A stretch of 64,000 nucleotides of DNA. Source: Tillus elongatus (lineage: Eukaryota; Arthropoda; Insecta; Coleoptera; Cleridae). The notes beneath the pieces were generated by a model. The model saw only the letters and a list, made by a program, of their open reading frames with translations. It was not told the DNA's origin and searched no databases. The position numbers and the translations under genes were made by a program. Every line of letters begins with the position of its first letter. Positions within the stretch are counted from its first letter, which is position 1. This document shows, piece after piece, positions 1 to 12,122 of the stretch. The stretch lies in NCBI GenBank assembly GCA_964006375.1, contig OZ023265.1:12783295-12847294 (forward strand), in the 5' to 3' direction.

Positions 1-215
1 TTTTTTCGGGAACACTTTAAGTTTACTTTCGGAAATTTTTATACGTTTCAAACAATAAAGTTATTTTGATGAAACATGGCACATTGTTTTTACTAGATAG
101 GTTATACTGGTACCCAAATTTGATGCCTGTTTTCTTAAAAAAAACACACATATTTGCTATTAAAAACATTTTAATGAAAATTCAGTACCATAATGCACTT
201 GCTGCGTCCAGAGTT
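1..215 (+). repeat. Foldback MITE, right-hand part
   Basis: This is the right part of a ~300-320 bp short inverted-repeat element that recurs at 752-1058, 15108-15408 and 35012-35330. It ends in the family terminus with GCACTTGCTGCGTCC near 196-212. The left end lies outside the window. The short frame at 66-257 is read-through of this repeat and is not a gene. The element encodes nothing recognisable, so any movement would depend on a transposase supplied elsewhere (inference). Confidence 0.6.
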
Positions 216-284
216 TTTTACATAATAGAATACAATAATTGTGGTAAGTCCAAATAATACACTAATAAAACCCGAGTTTTAATA

Positions 285-1058
285 AAAAGTGCCCTTCGTT
301 TTAATAAAATATTTCCAGAAAATTTATTTCAAATAGACACTTTCTCTGATGCTTTGGAAGTAGTTTTAGTTAAGTTTATGGTTTAACGGTCTATAATTTT
401 TAGCTAATTTTCATAGAAAAAATTCATTAATGAGGAGACCGCGACTTTTGAATTCTAAAAAGATTTCTTCAAATGAGCGCAAACTAGGCCCCCTAGAATC
501 CATATCCGGGCGTAATTTCTGTTTACATATATACAGGGTGACGCATTTCCACCGTAAAGCCCCATATAATTGTTATCATGCAAGAAAAAATTGTATACGT
601 TACTTATAGGGTGTCTTGAGCTGCATCTTATAAAATTATTTTGACAACCATAGGTGGCCCATAAGTCATTGTTGATAACTACAATTTTTTTTTAATGCCT
701 TATTGCATTTTTGCATTTTTCATCGAAATATGATGCATGTTTGTAAAAATCGATACGCAGTAAGTGCGTTTTGGTAGCGAATTTTCATTAAATGCTTCAA
801 AATTTAATTTGCTATTAACCTAAGGTTCGTCGGTTAGGAAACGAGTTTTCTCGGAAACATTTTAAGTTTATTTTCGGAAAAATTTTGTACATTTTCAAAC
901 AATAAGTTATTTTGATAAAATATGGTACATTGCTTCTACTATATAGGTTATACAGGTGACAAAACTGATGCCTGCTTGCATTAAAAAGACATATTTGCTA
1001 TTAAAAACATTTTAATGAAAATTCACTTCCATAACGCACTTGCTGCGTCCAGACTTTT
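285..1058 (+). repeat. HPM dispersed repeat with MITE at its right end
   Basis: This is one copy of the window's commonest dispersed repeat, called HPM (hairpin-microsatellite) here. It holds the block TTCTTCAAATGAGCGCAAAC followed by a CCCCTAGAA...CATATCCGG block near 465-510. The usual (AT)n tract is replaced by a short TATATACAGGGTG stretch near 528-540. The right end (752-1058) is a MITE copy with inverted termini. The order of blocks matches the long copy at 33985-35330. It is non-coding. Confidence 0.6.
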
Positions 1059-2204
1059 CAAGGTTTTGCAGAGTGGCCACCCTGTTGACAGTGTTCAATA
1101 AATTGTTAAGTTTAGTGTGTCACGGTTTTATTAGCACCATGCATGAAGCTGGTACAATTAAAGAAGGGACAAATAAATCAAGCACTTACGAAACAAACAT
1201 CCCCAAAACTTTATTATTATATTGACCCTAAAAAAGAAACAAGCAATAAATATTTTCTGTCGTTCTTTCAAAGTCTGCTCAGTATAAATCAAGGTTTTAC
1301 CACAGCATAGATATATATCTTTGCTGTGCTTTTACAACCCTCTCCCATTTTAATTATCGCGCCCCCATTAACGTTAGCTTTTTTATCAATTTCAATGGCA
1401 CTTGCTTCAGGATAAGATAAACCATCCATTAAAAATTACAGTCAACAAATTGAGATATCCCACCATTGAGTTAGGAGGGTCCCCTTATACGAAGTGTAGA
1501 GATAAAAACGTACATAAACAAGAGGACAATGGCGTTGGAAAGCATGGAAATGGCGTGAGAGAATGAAGATAAGATACGAGGACAAGAGAGGCACTATTTA
1601 GCAGTGTGGAAGTGTAGACTATAGAAACGTTTGGTCGTACGTTGTGGTTTTGTGGCCCATTGTTTGTTGCAATATGTTGAACCCGTATTGTAGGAAAGGT
1701 TGCGAGGGCGGTTATGTTTAACACATGCAAGACTAAAAGGCAATTGTGTAAAATGTAAAGCGGTTCTTGGTACGGAATTATTATTCAAATGGATAAATAG
1801 ATACATATGTTCTATTTAATAGTATACTATACTACCAGCAGCAGAAATTACTGCTCGTTTCTAAAGAAGGTTGTGTTATAGTACATTAAATACTTTCAAA
1901 CAGTCAACCAGTGGCGGTTTCTCTAAGGAGGCCGGGCCTCGCTAGTCAGAATTGCAGGAGAATTATAAAAAAAATATCCTCTTTGAATTTCCGTCGAAAA
2001 ATGATGGGGTTCCTATTTTTTTTAAATCAACAAGGGGTGGGAGTGAAATGGTGAGGAGTGAAAATTACAAACTAATAATACAAGGTGTGAAACAAAAACA
2101 TTTAGTTGACGTGTCCGAGCGTTTTTCATAAAAAAACGTTTCTTATCGGATCATGAATTTTATTCAATAATTGTGGTCCATACTGTATAAACATTAGGGG
2201 GACG
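1059..2204. other. AT-rich stretch, nothing recognised
   Basis: I see no gene, RNA or repeat unit that recurs elsewhere in the window. Two short overlapping minus-strand frames at 1485-1806 have no recognisable motif and look like chance frames. Confidence 0.4.
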
Positions 2205-5200
2205 CGAAAATGTTAATATACGACGACATCCTTATACTCGTTACTCTTTCATCAAGACAATGAACCAACTCACAAATCAGTTATCGCAATGTTTGTGACT
2301 GTGGTGGCGATAATTATATTAAGCCTTTATTGTTATTTAACAGGAAAATGTTAATATACGACGACATATCCTTATACTCGTTACTCTTTCATCAAGATAA
2401 TGCACCAACTCACAAATCAGTTATCGCAATGTTTGTGACTGTGGTGGTGATAATTATATTAACCCCTTATTGTTATTTAACAGGAAAATGTTAATATACG
2501 ACGACATATCCTTATACTCGTTACTCTTTCATCAAGACAATGCACCAACTCACAAATCAGTTATCGCAATGTTTGTGACTGTGGTGGTGATAATTATATT
2601 AGGCCCTTATTGTTATTTAACAGGAAAATGTTAATATACGACGACATATCCTTATACTCGTTACTCTTTCATCAAGACAATGCAACTCACAAATCAGTGA
2701 TCGCAATGTTTGTGACTGTGGTGGTGATAATTATATTAAACCCTTATTGTTATGTAACAGGAAAATGTTAATATACGACGACATATCCTTATACTCGTTA
2801 CTCTTTCATCAAGACTGCACCAACTCACAAATCAGTTATCGCAATGTTTGTGACTGTGGTGGTGATAATTATATTAGGCCCTTATTGTTATTTAACAGGA
2901 AAATGTTAATATACGACGACATATCATTATACTCGTTACTCTTTCATCAAGACAATGCACCAACTCACAAATCAGTTATCGCAATGTTTGTGACTGTGGT
3001 GGTGATAATTATATTAAACCCTTATTGTTATGTAACAGGAAAATGTTAATATACGACGACATATCCTTATACTCGTTACTCTTTCATCAAGACTGCACCA
3101 ACTCACAAATCAGTTATCGCAATGTTTGTGACTGTGGTGGTGATAATTATATTAAGCCCTTATTGTTATTTAACAGGAAAATGTTAATATACGACGATAT
3201 ATCCTTATACTCGTTACTCTTTCATCAAGATAATGCACCAACTCACAAATCAGTTATCGCAATGTTTGTGACTGTGGTGGTGATAATTATATTAAGCCCT
3301 TATTGTTATTTAACAGGAAAATGTTAATATATGACGACATATCCTTATACTCGTTACTCTTTCATCAAGACAATGCACCAACTCACAAATCAGTTATCGC
3401 AATGTTTGTGACTGTGGTGGTGATAATTATATTAGGCCCTTATTGTTATTTAACAGGAAAATGTTAATATACGACGACATATCCTTATACTCGTTACTCT
3501 TTTGTCAAGACAAGGCACCAACTCACAAATCAGTTATCGCATTGTTTGTGACTGTGGTGGTGATAATTATATTAAGCCCTTATTGTTATTTAACAGGAAA
3601 ATGTTAATATACGACGACATATCCTTATACTCGTTACTCTTTCATCAAGACAATGCACCAACTCACAAATCAGTTATCGCAATGTTTGTGACTGTGGTGG
3701 TGATAATTATATTAGGCCCTTATTGTTATTTAACAGGAAAATGTTAATATACGACGACATATCCTTATACTCGTTACTCTTTCATCAAGACAATGCAACT
3801 CACAAATCAGTGATCGCAATGTTTGTGACTGTGGTGGTGATAATTATATTAACCCCTTATTGTTATTTAACAGGAAACTGTTAATATATGACGACATATC
3901 CTTATACTCGTTACTCTTTCATCAAGACAATGCACCAACTCACAAATCAGTTATCGCAATGTTTGTGACTGTGGTGGTGATAATTATATTAGGCCCTTAT
4001 TGTTATTTAACAGGAAAATGTTAATATACGACGACATATCCTTATACTCGTTACTCTTTCATCAAGACAATGCAACTCACAAATCAGTGATCGCAATGTT
4101 TGTGACTGTGGTGGTGATAATTATATTAAACCCTTATTGTTATGTAACAGGAAAATGTTAATATACGACGACATATCCTTATACTCGTTACTCTTTCATC
4201 AAGACTGCACCAACTCACAAATCAGTTATCGCAATGTTTGTGACTGTGGTGGTGATAATTATATTAGGCCCTTATTGTTATTTAACAGGAAAATGTTAAT
4301 ATACGACGACATATCATTATACTCGTTACTCTTTCATCAAGACAATGCACCAACTCACAAATCAGTTATCGCAATGTTTGTGACTGTGGTGGTGATAATT
4401 ATATTAAACCCTTATTGTTATGTAACAGGAAAATGTTAATATACGACGACATATCCTTATACTCGTTACTCTTTCATCAAGACTGCACCAACTCACAAAT
4501 CAGTTATCGCAATGTTTGTGACTGTGGTGGTGATAATTATATTAAGCCCTTATTGTTATTTAACAGGAAAATGTTAATATACGACGATATATCCTTATAC
4601 TCGTTACTCTTTCATCAAGATAATGCACCAACTCACAAATCAGTTATCGCAATGTTTGTGACTGTGGTGGTGATAATTATATTAAGCCCTTATTGTTATT
4701 TAACAGGAAAATGTTAATATATGACGACATATCCTTATACTCGTTACTCTTTCATCAAGACAATGCACCAACTCACAAATCAGTTATCGCAATGTTTGTG
4801 ACTGTGGTGGTGATAATTATATTAAGCCCTTATTGTTATTTAACAGGAAAATGTTAATATACGACGACATATCCTTATACTCGTTACTCTTTTTTCAAGA
4901 CAATGCACCAACTCACAAATCAGTTATCGCAATGTTTGTGACTGTGGTGGTGATAATTATATTAAGCCCTTATTGTTATTTAACAGGAAAATATTAATAT
5001 ACGACGACATATCCTTATACTCGTTACTCTTTCATCAAGGCAATGCACCAAGTCACAAATCAGTTATCGCAATGTTTGTGACTGTGGTGGTGATAATTAT
5101 ATTAAGCCCTTATTGTTATTTAACAGGAAAATGTTAATATACGACGACATATCCTTATACTCGTTACTCTTTCATCAAGGCAATGCACCAACTCACAGAT

Positions 5201-5950
5201 CAGTTATCGCAATGTTTGTGACTGTGGTGGTGATAATTATATTAGGCCCTTATTGTTATTTAACAGGAAAATGTTAATATACGACGACATATCATTATAC
5301 TCGTTACTCTTTCATCAAGACAATGCACCAACTCACAAATCAGTTATCGCAATGTTTGTGACTGTGGTGGTGATAATTATATTAAGCCCTTATTGTTATT
5401 TAACAGGAAAATGTTAATATACGACGACATAACCTTATACTCGTTACTCTTTCATCAAGACAATGCACCAACTCACAAATCAGTTATCGCAATGTTTGTG
5501 ACTGTGGTGGTGATAATTATATTAAGCCCTTATTGTTATTTAACAGGAAAATGTTAATATACGACGACATATCCTTATACTCGTTACTCTTTTATCAAGA
5601 CAATGCACCAACTCACAAATCAGTTATCGCAATGTTTGTGACTGTGGTGGTGATAATTATATTAAGCCCTTATTGTTATTTAACAGGAAAATGTTAATAT
5701 ACGACGACATATCCTTATACTCGTTACTCTTTCATCAAGACAATGTGTTATCAGTTATCGCAATGTTTCTGACTGTGGTGGTGATAATTATATTAAGCCC
5801 TTATTGTTATTAAACAGTAAAATGTTAATATACGACGACATACCCTTATACTCGTTACCTTTTCATCAAGACAATGCACCAAGTCACAAATCAGTTATCG
5901 CAATGTTTGTGGCTGTGGTGATGATTATTATATTAAGCCCTTAGTGTTAT
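2205..5950 (+). repeat. 140-bp satellite array containing a mariner-like transposase fragment
   Basis: About 27 head-to-tail copies of a 140-bp unit run through this block, starting AAAATGTTAATATACGACGA and ending near CTTATTGTTATTTAACAGG. Most copies are nearly identical. Variants include ones that lose 3-4 bp around the GACAATGCACC position. In one frame each unit reads LLFHQDNAPTHKSVIAM, which resembles the conserved stretch around the second catalytic aspartate of mariner/Tc1 transposases. Because 140 is not a multiple of three, the frame changes at each unit, so the array is not a repeat protein. The ~100-residue frames here are read-through. A second-order duplication is described separately. 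Confidence 0.95.
3830..4820 (+). repeat. Second-order duplication inside the satellite (copy of ~2440-3430)
   Basis: The run of variant units from about 2440 to 3430 recurs at an offset of 1390 bp, about ten units. Matching variants include the short GACTGCACC units, the CATTATACTC variant and the GTTATGTAACAGG variant, all in the same order. The copies diverge at the AGGCCC/AAGCCC variant near 3434/4824. This indicates one recent block duplication, by unequal exchange or replication slippage. Confidence 0.8.
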
Positions 5951-6721
5951 TTAAAATGAATAATGTGTTTGGAGGTTATCATCGATTTGAATTAAGGGAC
6001 AAGGTGTAAAGAGATAAAAATTTTTTCCTGAGGTGTAAATATTTTTATGAAGAGAAACAAGCTATAATTCACCGCTATTGTTATCTATCTCTAAACTAAA
6101 TTTAGAACTAATTAGAACACCTGGTCTCTTTTTAAAAGATCGATAAAAGAGATATGTTTTATTACAAGGTATTAGCAAAACATGATTGCTTATTAATGGG
6201 GGTACCGTTTTGTTTATCTTCGATCTAATGTATCGAATGTTTTAACTAACAACTATTTTAGACTCTCTACTAATTACGAAATTGCAATGGATTGATATTT
6301 GTAGGTCAAAAGCACCAAACAAGAAACATTAAGTATGTTATTTAAGAATGTCTTCTTAATCGATATTAGCACGCGATTTTTAATTCATTATGGTACTTAG
6401 GAAGCCAACACTGTCATTTTTAATCAAGTTTCTTAATTGAATAATGGGAACGACCTTAACAAAATTATCAGCCATAATATCACTTGGATATACGAGATAA
6501 TTTTAAGACAATCGTAAGCACGTTGCTTGGTAACAAACGTGCTTGAGAAAATTGACATAAAATTATGAGGCATTTGGCAATCTCAGAAAAGGATATTCAG
6601 TCAGAGAGATTTTTGATAAAAAAATAAAATAATTCGCAACACAACAAAACAATAATTTATTTATTAAAAGTACAGCTGCTAACGGTACAGTTATTAAAAT
6701 TTAATGTAACATTTGATCGGC
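5951..6721. other. AT-rich stretch, nothing recognised
   Basis: No gene or recurring element is visible. The satellite ends here with its last unit decaying after about 5940. Confidence 0.4.
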
Positions 6722-6975
<254 letters not shown>

Positions 6976-6976
<1 letters not shown>

Positions 6977-7931
6977 TCCCTCAGGCCTCGTCCGCGGCCT
7001 TGCCGCCCCGATAGCACTGCAACCTTTGGTTGATTGTGCATACCCTTAGTCTTACTCCACCCATTCCAAAATCACTGTGCCTTGAACTAGTCTGCACAGC
7101 GATTGGTAGGGTGAAGTTTTATATTGCTCTGCCTCCGGTCTAGACTGACCGTAGATCAGTTGTCTTTTGCGGTCCAGAGCTTTACACTCGCACAAGATGT
7201 CCCCCTCGCCGCAGAGTCTGCATGCGAGGTCCCTTTCGAACCGCCCCATTTTATGCAGGTGTTTCTTGACGGCCATGTGTCCCGTCAAGAGACCTGTTGT
7301 GTTTCTGAGATGTCCTCTGCTGAGATTTAGCAGCTCTCTTTGAACTGGGTCCGTCAATTATTGACTTCCCATGTCTGAGCCCTGGACAGTCCGCCCAGTA
7401 CACCTTGTGTTGGTTTCTGACCCAGGACTTAATGGCTCCCCTGGCAGTGCTCTTTGTCACGCCCAGAGCCGGTTCTGGTCCCATAAATGGTTCTGCTGAC
7501 CCTCTATTCGCGAGACTGTCAGCTTCTTCATTGACTTTGACCCCGGAGTGACCTGGCACCCAGATGAGGGTCACCTCATTCTGCCCAGCCAGGTCGCTCG
7601 TCTCGGCACTCACTCACTCACCAGCCAGGAATTTACCACTGAGCTACTTAGTGCCTTAAGGGCTGCCTGGCTGTCTGTGGCTATGAGGATCCGCTTGTTG
7701 GTGTAGCCCCTCCTCTTGTTTTCCCGCACACAGTGCAGGATGGCGTACATTTCGGCCTGAAAGACCGTTCGTGGGCTCCGAGGGAAATACTACGACTTAC
7801 CCTCGGTCTTTCTGAATAAACACTTGCCACCTTCCCACGCTCCTCGCCGGATCCGTCCGTGAGCAGGACGAGCGCGTCCCGTGGTATGCCCAGCGTCTCC
7901 TCCCGACATGCCTCGCGGTCGGGGATTTCCT
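6976..7931 (-). mobile_element. LINE-B fragment, 5'-truncated and damaged
   Basis: Read on the minus strand, this is the RNase H and C-terminal part of a non-LTR retrotransposon, family LINE-B (best copies at 10608-11724 and 62100-63550). It carries WVPGHSGVKVNEEADSLA and the LLTGHMAVKKHLHKMGRFE stretch. Several frameshifts break it: part of the cysteine-rich tail, including the HIL segment, is deleted near 7200, and a CACT duplication lies near 7610. The 3' UTR with its GGCGGCAAGGCCGCGG hairpin adjoins the (AT)n tract. No target duplication was found. It is an inactive relic. Confidence 0.85.
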
Positions 7932-8313
7932 GTAGCTAGTTTGCTCGCCGATAGAATTACACAATACTTTTTTACCAGCCAGGTTGTAAAAAAGCCAGCT
8001 AGTAGCTAATAAAGTTGACCGGTCTCAAACTCTACTCGCTCACATGTTTGAGCGTAAACTGTCTGGATAGTTTACACGCTACCATAATTACACAGAGCTA
8101 GTTTACTAGCAGCTACTAAAAAGTGCGCTAGTGGTGTGTTAACTAGCTCCATATAATCGACGTTTTTAACGTTGAAATGACTGGGTGATATGTGTCACAT
8201 GACAAACAGTTAGAAAATTTAAATAGCTGTTAGAACCGTTAAAAACTTTTCTATGGAATATTTTAACTTTGTCGTATAAAATTAAAATCCCAATGAAATA
8301 TATTTTTTTTAAT
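7932..8313. other. Spacer between LINE copies
   Basis: Unrecognised sequence rich in short repeats of CTAGT/AGCTAG type (about 7935-8150), then AT-rich sequence leading to the LINE-A 3' end. Confidence 0.3.
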
Positions 8314-9274
8314 TTCGACAACACACCACGAGGGCTTACAGCCTAAATACTATCGTACCGTCTTTGTTGACAAGGAGAAGGAAAAACATGTGCCGGCAAG
8401 GAATTCCACAACTTGGAAGTCCTGTACCGTCGGTGTTGACAAGGAGAAAAGAGGCAGCTTGTTAATTCTGGACTTGAAGGTTTGGAGGTTCGGAGGAGAA
8501 GGAAAAACATGTGCCGGCAAGGAATTCCACAACTTGGAAGTCCTCAGGACAAAAGAGGGGGCATAACAAGATGTTCTAAGTCTGGTGACCTGGACAGTAA
8601 AAGGGTGCATTCGCTCTGTTCCCCTGGCAGATCTGTTGGGGGCAGCAGGTGGGGGAACTATGGAGGAAAGCTCCTCTGAGCAGTGCCCGTGCAGATATCT
8701 ATAAAAGAGAGAGAGGTCACCAACGGCACGTCGGTGGGCAAGGGATGGCAGCCTTTGAGTGAGGGTAGGGTCACCGATGAGACGTATAGCTCTCTTTTGA
8801 ATGGAGTCCAGGTTAGCGAGTGTAGAAGCGGCAGCGGCACCCCAGATGTGGGAGCAGTATTCGAGGTTTGGCCTTATTTGTGAAGTATATAAGGTATAGA
8901 GATTAGCTGGTGAAAAGTATTTGCGAGCCCGGAAGAGGAAACCTAATTTCTTAGCAGCCGCTTCTGCAATTGATGTGACATGTTGGTGCCAATTAAGATT
9001 TCGATCCACAGAAATGCCAACAAGAGAAAATGACTCATTACTTTGAATAACTTGGTTGTTCATTGTGATGGGTCTAGGGCTGGTGTATCTCGTATGAGAT
9101 AGAAGGCAAGACTGAGATTTGGTGGAGTTGAATTGTACAAGATTTCTACTTCCCCAGTCTAATATTTTTTGGAGATCCACGGAGACAGAACCCTCCATGA
9201 GTCTGCGATCCCCATCTAATTGGGTTAAAGAGACAGGCTAAGAATATTGTATATTTGAATGGAGGGTGCTGTCT
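8314..9274 (-). mobile_element. LINE-A fragment (C-terminal part of reverse-transcriptase ORF)
   Basis: The minus-strand frame at 8350-9198 (282 residues) is the C-terminal region of a LINE reverse-transcriptase protein of Jockey/CR1-like type. It contains LVGISVDRNLNWHQHVTSI, RPNLEYCSHIWG and IQKRAIRLIGDP. The catalytic palm is missing because the copy is 5'-truncated near 9274. The 3' end carries a small internal duplication: the GTACCGTC...GTTGACAAGGAG segment occurs twice near 8356-8440, which adds a repeated C-terminus to the frame. The element ends in the family terminus (minus strand GTGTGTTGT, then an A-rich tail). Confidence 0.9.
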
Positions 9275-10369
9275 AACAGTATATCTCAGCTCTAACAGTA
9301 TATTGGTACTCAACAGGAGCAAGACGCCTTGTGAAAGTACAAACAAAACATTTATCGATATGCAGGAACATTTTATTTAAAATATAAGACTATACCAGGG
9401 TACCCAGCAGAAATCAAAAATCAAATTCCCTTACATTTCCATGCCCCTCGAGTACATTTTTCATAATACTCGAAATAAAAAACACACATGCCTGAATACC
9501 TTGTTTATAAACTTTGAATAAAAAAACTTACATAATCAAAAACATAAGTATGCTTAAGTCCGTTAAATTGATAATATATAGCATTTTCCAGAAAAAAATT
9601 TGCAATTTTTTCATGGAATCACTTGACTGGGTAGCCTGCTATACTGAATACATAAGACAAATCTATATATTTCAAATATTATTCACAACTTTAAATTTCA
9701 CTTTGACCTTGGAATTGAATTTGGGATTATGGAACTTCGACATCTGTGGCAACACGAACAAAACATATAGAAAAAAAAGGCATTGATGCTATTTAAGTAA
9801 TCAATCACTTGTGTATTTATTGGTTATTATAAAATTGTCTTTTTGTTAGAGGATGTAGAAGAATGATTGCTATGGCAATCAAGAGACATTTTTGATTAAT
9901 CGCCACTAATTTAAAATAACTGAACATAAAACGGCTAACTGTACTATGGTATATAAAGTATATTCTATTTATCTGTAATTGCACTTACCACAGTATTGTT
10001 GGCATTTATTACATAGATGACTTATGTGGACCGGTAAATGGTAACGCATATTTTGATGAAATAAGACGTCTTTTTTAATACCACATAAATAATTACAAAA
10101 ATGTATTGAACCTGGAAGTGATTTTCAAGCTGTTTAATTTCTATAATTGGAATACACAAGTTTATGTTTAGTGCCTTATATATGATAGAAATACAAAATA
10201 GAAATAGGTATAAATTGTGCTGGCTGGTGATATTTGTTTTTTCCTGTACTTATTAGGTAATTTTTTTTCTCTAAGTTATATGGCTATGGCAGTGTGCCAT
10301 CGAGCATTTTTCCCACACCTTACATCAGCAGTATTACTTTTATTTATTTATTATTGTTATTAGTGAATT
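9275..10369. other. AT-rich stretch, nothing recognised
   Basis: The frame at 9514-9786 (90 residues) has a biased, low-complexity composition and no recognisable motif. I do not call a gene. Confidence 0.35.
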
Positions 10370-10475
10370 TTTGAAAATTCACTAATAGAGAGGTATCGAT
10401 GGTGAGAGTTTCAGAAAATTTCTTCAAATGAGGGCGAATTAGGGCATATGGAACCCATTTCCATGGTCAGTTAAA

Positions 10476-10535
<60 letters not shown>

Positions 10536-10607
10536 AACCGATAACTCAAAAAATACTTCACTGATTTGGATCAACGTTGGGAATTACCCCTATTTTGCTA
10601 ATGCCTT
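10370..10607 (+). repeat. HPM repeat, left part, split by LINE-B
   Basis: Starts with the perfect palindrome AGTGAATTTTT/GAAAATTCACT, then AGAGAGGTATCGATGG, TTCTTCAAATGAGGGCGAAT and an (AT)n tract at about 10478-10533. After the tract comes the block CCAACCGATAACTCAAAAAA. The repeat resumes at 11725 after the inserted LINE-B. Confidence 0.8.
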
Positions 10608-11724
10608 TTTTTTTTGTTCCCTCAGGGTTCGTCCGCGGCCTTGCCGCCCCGATAGCACCGCAACCCTTGGTTGATTGTGCATACCCTTAGTCTTACTCCA
10701 CCTATTCCAAGATCACTGTGCCTTGAACTAGTCTGCACAGCGATTGGTAGGGTGCAGTTTTATATTGCTCTGTCTCCGGTCTAGAGTGACCGTAGATCAG
10801 TTGTCTTTTCCGGTCCAGAGCTATACACTCACACAAGATGTGCTGGGCTGATTCCTCCCCCTCGCCGCAGAGTCTGCATGCGAGGTCCCCTTCGAACCGC
10901 CCCATTTTATGCAGGTGTTTCTTGACGGCCATGTGTCCCGTCAAGAGACCTGTTGTGTTTCTGAGCTGTCCTCTGCTAAGGTTTAGCAGCTCCACAGCTC
11001 TCTTTGAACTGGGTCCGTCAATTATTGACTTCCCATGTCTGAGCCCTGGACAGTCCGCCCAGTACACCTTGTGTTGGTTTCTGACCCAGGACTTAATGGC
11101 TCCCCTGGCAGTGCTCTTTGACACGCCCAGAGCCGGTTCTGGTCCCATAAATGGTTCTGCTGACCCTCTCTTCGCGAGACTGTCAGCTTCTTCATTGCCT
11201 TTAACCCCCGAGTGACCCGGCACCCAGATGAGGGTCACCTCATTCTGCCCAGCCAGGTCGTTCGTCTCGTCTCGGCACTCACTCACCAGCCAGGAATTTA
11301 CCCGTGGGCTACTTAGTGCCTTAAGGGCTGCCTGGCTGTCTGTGGCTATGAGGATCCGCTTGTTGGTGTAGCCCCTCCTCTTGTTCTCCCGCACACAGTG
11401 CAGGATGGCGTACATCTCGGCCTGAAACACCGTTGCATGGGCTCCGAGGGAAATACTATGACTTACCCTCGGTCCTTCCGAGTAAACACCTACCCCCGTC
11501 CCACGCTCCCCGCCAGATCTGTCTGTGAACCAGACGAGCGCGTCCCGTGGCATGCCCGGCGTCTCCTCCCGCCATGCCTCGCGATCAGGGATTTCCACCG
11601 TAAAGTTGTTTTCCCTGCACATTCGCGGGCTCGCGAAGTCTGACCTCATTTCAAGCATGGGCTCCTTCACGATCTCCTGAATTTTGCAGTGGCCCCTGAA
11701 GCCTGGGTTGATCTTCAGTCTACC
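10608..11724 (-). mobile_element. LINE-B, 5'-truncated insertion with target-site duplication
   Basis: A 1.1-kb copy of LINE-B on the minus strand, ending in a poly-A run (Ts at 10608-10616). The 16-bp sequence ATTTTGCTAATGCCTT occurs on both sides, at 10592-10607 and 11725-11740, so the insertion limits are firm. It landed inside an HPM repeat. GC content is clearly higher than in the surroundings. The 3' UTR has a short GC-rich hairpin (GCGGC AAG GCCGC). Confidence 0.95.
10702..11670 (-). pseudogene. LINE-B ORF2 C-terminus: RNase H plus Cys/His tail
   Basis: A 322-residue open frame with no stop, cut at its N-terminus by 5' truncation. RNase H, which degrades the RNA of RNA:DNA hybrids during retrotransposition, shows its acidic residues: D50 in WFTD, E85 in FQAEMYAIL, D111 in ATDSQ, D163 in NEEADSLA, with H153 in VPGHSG. 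WFTDRS has R where other copies read WFTDGS. Downstream, residues 265-282 form a cluster C265-x2-C268, H277, C280 and C282, as in R1/I-type LINE proteins. Endonuclease and reverse-transcriptase domains are absent, so this copy cannot move itself. Confidence 0.85.
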
Positions 11725-11960
11725 ATTTTGCTAATGCCTTGGATTAGTTCGTTCATCAAATCTTAACGGCCAATTTTTCTTAATAGAAAATTGAAAAATA
11801 TTTTTCTACCGCAATATCTCTCAAATTGTCTAAGTGATTGAAGCGAAAATTTTCAACTTAAAAGAACATAGACAGACGTGGTTGTGTATCAATTTTCAAG
11901 TCGTTTGGTTAAAGGAAAATAAAAGTATTCGATATTAATAATAAAACAATCCTCGACGTC
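11725..11960 (+). repeat. HPM repeat, right part after LINE-B
   Basis: Continues the copy interrupted at 10607, with GGATTAGTTCGTTCATC matching the GGATAAGTTCGTTAGCC block of other copies. The right limit is uncertain. Confidence 0.55.
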
Positions 11961-12077
11961 ACTTCAGATTCTGTAATGCAATATCCATAATGTTTGACAA
12001 AGACAGATGACCTTATCTGTACTGCTATGCTATTTAAATAATTCGTAGATTAAAAATCTAAACAATTAAAGTTATTG

Positions 12078-12122
<45 letters not shown>

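Noticed and set aside
2747..4717. 100-residue open frames with LLFHQD and NAPTHKS repeats as a protein family
   Set aside because: They are read-through of a 140-bp satellite. The unit is not a multiple of three and the frames alternate between two readings.
2205..5950. CRISPR array
   Set aside because: Units are contiguous with no unique spacers, the unit is 140 bp, and the setting is a eukaryotic transposon-rich region.
8482..8679. Recurrent small frames beginning MEVRRRRKN (8.5, 17.8, 39.7, 49.5 kb)
   Set aside because: Antisense of the LINE-A C-terminal region.
10838..11215. Plus-strand 125-residue frame, also seen near 18.8 and 62.9 kb
   Set aside because: Antisense shadow of the LINE-B RNase H frame. 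It recurs only because the LINE recurs.
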